Shown: positions 56,475-64,000 of the stretch, piece by piece
Position numbering within the stretch: position 1 is the first letter of the stretch
Layout of the letters: the number at the start of each line of letters is the position of its first letter
Translations under genes and position numbers: made by a program
The notes under the pieces: model-generated
Seen by the model: only the letters and a program-made list of their open reading frames with translations
Database searches by the model: none
Told to the model about the DNA's origin: nothing
Origin: Liolophura sinensis
Lineage: Eukaryota > Mollusca > Polyplacophora > Chitonida > Chitonidae
Reading direction: 5' to 3'
Assembly (NCBI RefSeq): GCF_032854445.1
Contig: NC_088304.1
Coordinates: forward strand, 22,271,704-22,335,703
Length of the DNA stretch: 64,000 nt

Positions 56475-56825
56475 ACCTGTGTGAGAAAGTCAGCAAAGTT
56501 CAATACCACCTCTCCCACCATAAAGTCTGCTCTCATCTGGTTAAGAACCCTGACAGTCAGGTACATGTAGGTTTACCTGGTGAACCCTTACCTTGATCTG
56601 AGAGAAAGCAAAGTTCCATACCACCTCTCCCACCATAAAGTCTGCTCTCATCTGGTTACACACCCTGACAGTTAGGTACATGTAGGTTTACCTGGTGAAC
56701 CCTTACCTTGATCCGTGAGAAAGTCAGCAAAGTTCCATACCATCTCTCCCACCATAAAGTCTGCTCTCATCTGGTTAAACACCGTGACAGTCAGGTACAT
56801 GCAGGTTTACTTGGTGAACCCTTAC
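56475..56825 (-). repeat. right-arm counterpart of the exon 11 partial-exon array
   Basis: About three ~119-bp units following exon 11', the last degenerate like the last unit of the left array (ctcacacaggtaaaggctca). Confidence 0.9.
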
Positions 56826-56961
56826 CCTGATCTGTGAGAAAGTCAGCAAAGTTCCATACCATTTCTCCCACCAAGAAATCTCCTCTCAGTTGGTCAAATA
56901 CCTTGTGGTATTCCCCCATAAAATCCCGCTGGTACTCCTCAGTAAAAACAAAGGATGGGTC
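56826..56961 (-). CDS. right-copy exon 11'
   Basis: 136 nt, same splice borders. It encodes the same residues as the left exon 11; the four nucleotide differences I found (CAG/CAA, GAG/GAA, CTT/CTC, CAA/CAG) are all synonymous. Confidence 0.85.
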
Positions 56962-57231
56962 CTGTTGGCAGAGAAACATAAGAATTTTTAATCTCAAAGC
57001 TCATTAAAAGAGGGTGGGTTGTGGTTAAGTGGTCTTTCAATCTTTAGGACACACTGGATGCAGGATTTATTCTGGATTTGAACAGGGAATCTGTGGATTC
57101 CTTCCACTCTTACTGTTCAAGAGGCCTAGGTGACCAACAATGTACACTGCTAGTGAGACCATTTGTGACTGCCAGGTGTCAGCTAGCTCGGGTAATCCAA
57201 ACTTCAGTGTCGTGTTCTGGTGTTAGCTTAC

Positions 57232-57408
57232 CCTATGCAGGCCTGGAATGGTGTCAGCTCCATACTCTGTAACAATCATCGGCTTTTTGAACTTCTGGTA
57301 CCAGCTATGTAAGTTATGGCTGAGTTGCAGACCGATGACCTCTGTGTGACCTGTATCACTGTACCAACCAAAGTACTGGTTCACACAGACAATGTCAACA
57401 TACTGAGC
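57232..57408 (-). CDS. right-copy exon 10'
   Basis: Open 59-codon exon with intact splice borders. It keeps the catalytic Tyr (NQYFGWY) and TEYGAD nucleophile. Differences from the left exon 10: Y to F, R to S, R to H, G to K. Confidence 0.85.
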
Positions 57409-58649
57409 CTGAAATATAACAAGGTATGGTAAAGTACCTATAATGAGATGTGACATTATGGCAAAGCTGTAATAGATCACAGACCACAAGCAGAAAATGT
57501 TAAATATGTGGAACATTCACAAAATTTTTGTTACAGTTATCAAAGTTTTTAAAGTAGATGGTCAATGTTTCTTCACTATGTAAAACAATACTGAAATCTT
57601 TTTACAGTATTTCAGACAGAGATACGTTTAATAACAATGAAATCTTAATATCACAAATAAAAATATTTAAGTACACATTAATATGTACATATGTGAGTTT
57701 AATACAATGTATGCTTTTTGACAGTCAATATATTAAGATCATTAAACGCTGCAGATATTGTGTAAATTAGTGAAAAAGAGCGCAAAAGTATTGTTCAAAG
57801 TAACTATTAGGTGGAGAGTACATAAAAATTACAAAAAACTTCAGACGAAAGAGTGTGAAAAGTTAGTTGTATATGTGGTTTTCAATATTTTCTGATTTTC
57901 CTCTAAAGAGAAGAAGACACTTACATTATTTTTGTACATGTTATAAATGTGGATGTAACACAGGTTTAATACATACATTTGTACTAGAATTTAGTCTTAT
58001 CATCCAACAAATGTGCTCAACCTGGGTTTTGACAATATTTATATTTTTAACATATTCATCTATTTTAATACATTTATCATAGTTTAGATTAAATGTATGT
58101 GTTTGGATATATAAACAACAAATTTACATTCAAACACATTTGTTAGACATGCATCACATCCTTATATAGAACATCATTATGCAAAGAAAATATATAGGAA
58201 GAGATTGTCCCAAATACTCTCCGCCCCTGCCCTCCCCCTTCCAGATACCATACTATATATTTATTTAGACATATTTTCTAATACCCTTTTCTCCTGCGAC
58301 AAAAAATCCCCCCCAAAATATGAAAGATCATATATACAAATAACTTTTCACACTTTCATATGAATTTAGCATCATTTTCTTCTCCTTTTAGCGAACAAAG
58401 CTAGGTGAGTAAAGTGCAAAACATAGGGTAACCAAGCAAAGCCAGTGCATGCATGTGCAATCCAGAGCATGACAAGGAAACTAAGTATGGAAAGCAAGGC
58501 TACAATACAGCACTGACATGGGCATCATGGGTTTATGATGAAAAAATCTATCATTGCATAACAAGGAAACTTATCACTGAAAGGGGCATCGTTTGCATGA
58601 AATGGGAACCTTCTGTGCAGTATTCAAATGACCATCATGGGCATGAAAA

Positions 58650-59470
58650 GAAAACCTATCATTTGTATGAAAAGATGGGCATCATGGGTATGGAAGGAAA
58701 GCCTATCACTGGGTAGAAAAAGAAACCTATCACTGAAATGGGCATCACGAGTATGGAAGGAAAGCCTATCACTGGGTAGAAAAAGAAACCTATCACTGAA
58801 ATGGGCATCATGAGTATGGAAGGAAAGCCTATCACTGGGTAGAAGAAGAAACCCATCACTGAAATGGGCATTATGGATATGGAAGGAAAGCCTACCACTG
58901 GGTAGAAAAAGAAACCCATCACTGAAATGGGCATCATGGATATGGAAGGAAAGCCTATCATTGGGTAGAAAAAGAAACCTATCACTGAAATGGGCATCAT
59001 GGGTATGGAAGGAAAGTCTATCACTGGGGAGAAAAAGAAACCCATCACTGAAATGGGCATCATGGGTATGGAAGGAAAGCCTATCACTGGGGAGAAAAGG
59101 AAACTTATCACTGAAATAGGCATCATAGGTATGAAAGGGAAGCCTATCAATGGGTAGAAAAAGAAACCTATCACTCAAATGGGCATCATGGGTATGGAAG
59201 GAAAGCCTATCAATGGGTAGAAAAAGAAACCCATCACTGAAATGGGCACCATGGGTATGGAGGGAAAGTCTATCACTGGGTAGAAAAAGAAACCCATCAC
59301 TTAAATGGGCATCATGAGTATGGAAGGAAAGCCTATCATTGGGTAGAAAAAGAAACCCAGCACTGAAATGGGCATCATGGGTATGGAGGGAAAGTCTATC
59401 ACTGGGTAGAAAAAGAAACCCATCACTGAAATGGGCATCATGGGTATGGAAGGAAAGCCTATCACTGGCT
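58650..59470 (-). repeat. 63-bp minisatellite, right arm, ~13 units
   Basis: Inverted counterpart of the 41.9-44.2 kb array with about one third of the units. Confidence 0.95.
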
Positions 59471-59544
59471 ATCATTAGAAATGGAAACATGTCATGGCCA
59501 TAGCAAAAATGACCTAGCATGTCAGAAAAAAAATATTTATCACA

Positions 59545-60520
59545 GGAGCTGTGTTGTGGAAAGTGAGGTGGCCTGTGTTGTAGAAGGCAAGGTGTCCTAT
59601 TCTATGGAAGATGAGGTATTCTATGTTTTAGAAGATGAGGTGTTCTGTGATGTAGAAGGCAAGGTGTCCTGTGTTCTAGGTGAGGTGTCCTGTGTTGTAG
59701 AATGTGAGGTGTCCTGTTATATGGAAGATGAGGTGTCCTGTGTTCTAGAAGATGAGGTGTCCCGTGTTGTGGAAGGTGAGGTGTCCTGTATTGTAGAATG
59801 TGAGGTGTCCTGTGTTGTGGAAGGTGAGGTGTCCTGTGTTGTAGAATGTGAGGTGTCCTGTGTTGTGGAAGGTGAGGTGTCCTGTGTTGTAAAAGGCAAG
59901 GTGTCCTGTTCTATGGAAGGTTAGGTGTCCTGTGTTGTAGGTGAGGTGCCCTATAATGTGGAAGGTCAGGTGTCTTGTAATGTGGAAGGTGATGTCTTGT
60001 GTTGTTAAAGTTCAGGTGCCTGGCATTGCAGAAGGTGAGATGTCTTATATTGTGAAAGTTCAGGTGCCCTGTGTTGTAGGTGAGATGTCTTGTGTTGTGA
60101 AAGTTCAGGTGCCCTGTGTGAGGTGTGAAGGTAAGGTGTCCAGTGTTGTGGAAGATGGGGCCTCTTGTGTTGTGGAAGATGAGGCATCTTGTGCTGTGGA
60201 TGGTGAGGACTCTTGTGTTGTGGATGGAGAGGCATCTTGTGTTGTGGATGGTGAGGTGTCTTGTGTTTTGGAAGGTGAGGCATCTTGTGCTGTGTGCCCT
60301 GTGATGTGGGAAATGAGGTGCCTTGTAAATGTGTAGTCCTGTGTTGAGGAAATATAGGTTCTCTGTGTTGTAGAAGTTAAAGTGTCCTGTGTTGTTGAAG
60401 ATGGTGTCCTGCTTTGTAGAAGGTGAGGCGTTCTGTATATGTGTATTGTAAGGAAAGGTGTCCTGTGTTGTGCATGGTTAAAGGTGTTCTGTGTTGATTA
60501 AAGTGTGTAAAAGGTAAAGT
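59545..60520 (-). repeat. 24-bp minisatellite, right arm
   Basis: Inverted counterpart, dominated by the gaggtgtcctgtgttgtgga type, so its unit mix differs from the left arm. Confidence 0.93.
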
Positions 60521-60689
60521 GTCCTGTTGTGTGGAAAACAAACACAAATTTAACAAAACCATCCTATGTAGCTAACACGGGGGCTTCGTGCTAGACAGCA
60601 TGAAACCACTGACCTCAGTTTACCGTAGGAATGATCATCCGTTCTGCGACAATGAATTCTTTCTGTATTCTGCTCTCGGGCACCAATGG

Positions 60690-61445
60690 CCCATGGTACC
60701 TGGAATATCTGTAAGAACCCAGACTATCACCTTCAGCCACAGGTACACACTGACCTTTGCACCCATGGTACCTGGAATATCTGTATGAACCCAGACTATC
60801 ACCTTCAGCCACAGCTACACACTGACCTTTGTGCCCATGGTACCTAGAATATCTGTATGAACCCAGACTATCTGCTTCAGCTACTCGTACATCCTGACCT
60901 TTGTACCCACGGTACCTGGAATATCTGTTATGAACCCACACTATCAGCTTCAGCCACAGGTACACACTGACCTTTGTACCCATGGTACCTGGAATATCTG
61001 TAATGAACCCAGGCTATCTGCTTCAGCCACAGCTACACACTGACCTTTGCACCCATGGACCCTGTAATATCTGTATAAACCCAGACTATCAGCTTCAGCC
61101 ACAGGTACACATTGACCTTTGTACCCATGGTATCTGGAATATCTGTATGAACCCAGACTATCTGCTTCAGCCACAGCTACATCCTGACCTTTGGACCTAT
61201 GGTACCTGGAATATCTGTATGAACCCAGACTATCAGCTTCAGCCACAGCTATATCCTGACCTTTGGACCCATGGTACCTGGAATATCTGTTATGAACCCA
61301 CACTATCAGCTTCAGCCACAGCTACACACTGACCTTTGTACCCATGGTACCTGGAATATCTGTATGAACCAAGATTATCAGCTTCAGCCACAGGTACATC
61401 CTGGCCTTTGTACCCATGGTACCTGGAATATCTGTATGAACCCAA
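60690..61445 (-). repeat. ~70-bp minisatellite, right arm
   Basis: Inverted counterpart with about 11 units. Confidence 0.93.
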
Positions 61446-61977
61446 ACTAACAAAATGTATGTATTTTAATATTCAGGTATGGAACAATGTGAGAGTGACT
61501 TACATCTAGCCATTTGATCCAGACAATCCTGGGTTCTCAAGATGTCTAAACATTGTAGACTGTGAAATGACATGGCCCTGGCCCATGGATTTTACCAGAT
61601 GGTCATGTCCTAAGAAAAGCTGGTACACTGGAAAACAATTGACAAGACATTGGAAAAGGTAGGGTCTTTAAGGCTGTCAAAGGTGGGGAGTATAGAGCCT
61701 CCAAAATGGCATCTGTAACCAATGAGGCCATTTAGGTTCAAATGTTACATACATGGGTCACAAGCTTGGTGTCCTGAACATTGCACAGGCTGTGATAGTC
61801 AAGGCAGTGGAACATGAATGATGTCCTCTACATTGCATAGAAACTGTGCTGTGCAATTAAAGCACATTAGCAAATGTGCTGTGCATTGCAAGACTGCATT
61901 ACAATCATAGGAACAGAAAAAATGTTGGATTCAAGGGAGTACTTTTCTTGCACTAACCTCAGTGAGGATTCTGTGAG

Positions 61978-62062
61978 GACCTAGTCACTGCTGTAGCTCT
62001 TATCACTAACAAACACAACAGGTCTGGTTGGGTCAAGGCTCCTTGTGTGGCCAATGACAGCC
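61978..62062 (-). pseudogene. right-copy exon 9b' with in-frame stop
   Basis: It encodes [26 protein letters not shown], then TAG. The left-copy end (gatcatgctgtaagt) is replaced by a longer stretch containing CTCACAGAATCCTCACTGAG before gttagtgcaag, so both codons and donor are altered. Confidence 0.8.
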
Positions 62063-62139
62063 CTGCATGGAAAACATAGTCCATGAATATTCATGACACG
62101 ATACATGCATAATGTAAAGATAAGCAGCCAATCCATACT

Positions 62140-62450
62140 TGATTCTTCATGAATATTCATAATTTCATGTAAAGCGTAAAGGTCAGACAGTAGCCAATCC
62201 ATGCATGATGATTCATGACATCATGTAAAATGTAAAGGTCAGACAGTAGCCAATCCATGCTTGATGATTCATGACATCATGTAAAATGTAAAGGTCAGAC
62301 AGTAGCCAATCCATGCATGATGATTCATGACATCATGTAAAGTGTAAAGGTCAGACAATAGCCAATCCATGCTTGATGATTCATGACATAATGTAAAGTG
62401 TAAAGGTCAGACAGTAGCCAATCCATGCTTGATGATTTATGACACCATGT
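62140..62450 (-). repeat. 56-57-bp tandem repeat, right arm
   Basis: Inverted counterpart of 37,370-37,600, with one to two more units. Confidence 0.9.
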
Positions 62451-63604
62451 ATTAATTCATAAAAAAGTTTTGTTGAACTGTTTGTGTGGGTTGATTAATA
62501 CATTTAAAAGCAGGAGACATTCCATTGAACTGAACATAATTTTACTAGCGGAGAGTGAAAACTGAATGTATACATATAGGTGTGTGTACAAAATGTACAG
62601 TACTAAGGGGAAATACATGCAAGATGTTAATTCCAAACCATTCACCATTTTATCTTGTGATTTCAGGGATTAAAATGCTTAAAAGTAGATGAACAAATTT
62701 CAGTTTCTATATAACTGGTGTAATTTTTGTCTTGCACCATGCAGTGGTTAGCATTTGTACAAGGTCTAGCTATTTGAGGCTGGTTTCCTGGTTACGGGAG
62801 CAATTTTACTACTACTGAATCCAGGCATGAAGTGCACTTAGGTGTATTAAACTGTATTCTATAATTCAACATCAAAATGTTCTTATTAGTTTTTCTCACA
62901 GCATGCAGAGGCAGCTATTTTCAAACCAAAAACAAAGAATCAAAAACAAACTCACAAAACACAATATTTACAGTATCAAGCGAACTTTATGACTTCAGTT
63001 ATAAATGGTAAGTTGTTACAAAGCCAAACTTAGAACAGGAAGGAACCCAAATTGCAGTTGGCACACTGTTCTGCAGTAAAGAATCGGTGTACAAATTTTA
63101 AAATATCAAGAGTAAAGATTTTAATTTTAACTCTGCTTGACTTTTTGAAAGTTTTTATGTCAACACTTGTTACGGGAAATGGATCAAACTTCACAAAAGA
63201 GTCTTCAGTGATCCTACGTGTATGTGGCGGCTGGATCAGCTGGAATCTAATTAAATGTGGGACTTGAAAAAATTTCTGAACAAAATGCAACATTAATTTC
63301 ACAACGCATGCAAAACTGATGATAATATAGCCACTTGTCCCAACTTACAACTTGCTTTGTGCGGTTCTTCCAAATATGACGTCCAGAAAGTACAACAGTG
63401 AGTAGTCGTGTGGAGTCAAGTCTTTTTGTTTTCTGCAACAACAATCTACAGAAATTATGCATAACTAATACAATAGTACAAGTCATGTTCAAGGCATCAT
63501 TAATATCTAAAGTGTACACGTAGGTCTTGATGAAAATAATAAATCATTTCATGTGTCATAATTATTCAATCAACAAGCCAGTGAAAGTGACCATTTCAAG
63601 ATAA
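62451..63604 (-). other. right-arm intron sequence lacking exon 9a
   Basis: Matches the left arm around 35,900-37,370, but about 390 bp including exon 9a is missing near 63,100-63,180. Confidence 0.7.
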
Positions 63605-63890
63605 CTGAAATATGATTGACTTTGCTGAAAAGTTTTATTTGTATTTGTATGAAAAATTTCCTCCAGCTCACACAAGAAAACAGAGCTTCAGCCATTATAC
63701 ATGTAAAAATGATTTTGCTGAAAAGAAAAAGTATCAATATTTTTATAAAGAATATTCTTTAAGCTCAAAGAAGAAAACAGAGAATATAGCCTACAAGATT
63801 GACTTTGCTGAAAAGCTCTAGTTTTAATATTGGTATAACTAATTTCTTTCAGCTCACAGAAGAAAATAAAGCATAGCCTATGCAATATTG
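63605..63890 (-). repeat. ~92-bp repeat, right arm
   Basis: Inverted counterpart of the repeat at 35,560-35,835. Confidence 0.8.
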
Positions 63891-64000
63891 TGTTGCACGA
63901 CAGTTTGTGAGTGTTACAATCTATAGCTTTATTGTTAGAGACGTGGGTTAATTAACTGATTCTGCTGTTATCACATAAATGTTACGATAATTAGGCCACA

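Larger units (their letters stand above)
55987..62062 (-). pseudogene. second beta-glucuronidase copy, 3' part, probably disabled
   Basis: Minus-strand copy with exon 9b' (62062 down to about 61,978), exon 10' (57408-57232), exon 11' (56961-56826) and exon 12' (56168-55987), each with AG/GT borders except the 9b' donor. Exons 10'-12' are open: exon 10' differs from the left copy by four residues (one is Tyr to Phe beside the catalytic Tyr), exon 11' only by synonymous changes, exon 12' by one residue. Exon 9b' has an in-frame TAG (61981-61983) and its donor is displaced and altered (gttagt). The places where 9a and 9c should be are deleted. Skipping exon 9 would join phase 2 to phase 0, a frameshift. 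Exons 1-8, if present, lie beyond the window. Confidence 0.75.
53223..64000 (-). repeat. right arm of large inverted repeat (truncated by window end)
   Basis: Reverse complement of the left arm. It is shorter (10.8 kb against 15.4 kb) mainly because its minisatellites have fewer units and because segments matching about 36,270-36,655, about 39,770-40,660 and about 45,905-46,928 are absent. It has extra SINE-bearing DNA at 53.4-54.6 kb. Confidence 0.9.

Noticed and set aside
58624-59520. 298-codon minus-strand frame of the same periodic type
   Set aside because: Right-arm counterpart of the intronic 63-bp array.

Overview
This is an animal (intron-bearing) nuclear genomic window, most likely from a mollusc or another lophotrochozoan. 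The taxon is inferred from several tRNA-headed SINE families: one with an ATTCTTGAGTAcGGC..CACCAATCAAATAAATA tail, one ending in a CACTCACT run, and one related to the second. Minisatellites are also very abundant. No bacterial-style genes, operons or rRNA genes were seen.

Layout. Positions 1 to 26.4 kb hold no recognisable host gene. They carry minisatellites, SINEs, a decayed L1/Tx1-like non-LTR retrotransposon on the minus strand (ORF1 remnant near 10.3-10.8 kb, ORF2 remnant 6.5-9.6 kb), a second reverse-transcriptase fragment (18.4-18.7 kb), a foldback element (17.95-18.23 kb) and a 40-bp-stem hairpin (10.80-10.92 kb). From 26,456 to 49,022 on the plus strand lies one complete gene for lysosomal beta-glucuronidase (GH2 family, GUSB-like). 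I could join twelve exon positions in frame with GT/AG splice sites, giving a protein of 653 or 655 residues with signal peptide, NEP acid/base motif and TEYGAD nucleophile motif.

Exon position 9 is present three times (9a, 9b, 9c). All copies enter in phase 2 and leave in phase 0, so using two neighbouring copies would break the frame. This is the expected layout of mutually exclusive exons. The exchanged segment lies between the acid/base glutamate and the catalytic tyrosine, with a constant first half and a divergent second half.

From about 35,450 to the window end the DNA forms a large inverted repeat. The left arm is about 35,450-50,864, the spacer about 2.4 kb, and the right arm about 53,223 to beyond 64,000. 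The right arm carries the 3' part of a second glucuronidase copy on the minus strand. It has intact exons 10-12, an exon 9b with an in-frame TAG and a rearranged donor, and no exon 9a or 9c. It therefore looks like a recently disabled copy within the visible sequence.

The introns hold many minisatellites. Two are seeded at exon/intron boundaries and multiply the 5' splice site: a 23-bp unit after exon 7 and a roughly 119-bp unit after exon 11. Array lengths differ strongly between the arms. Very long open frames in the 40.7-44.2 kb region are by-products of repeat units whose length is a multiple of three.
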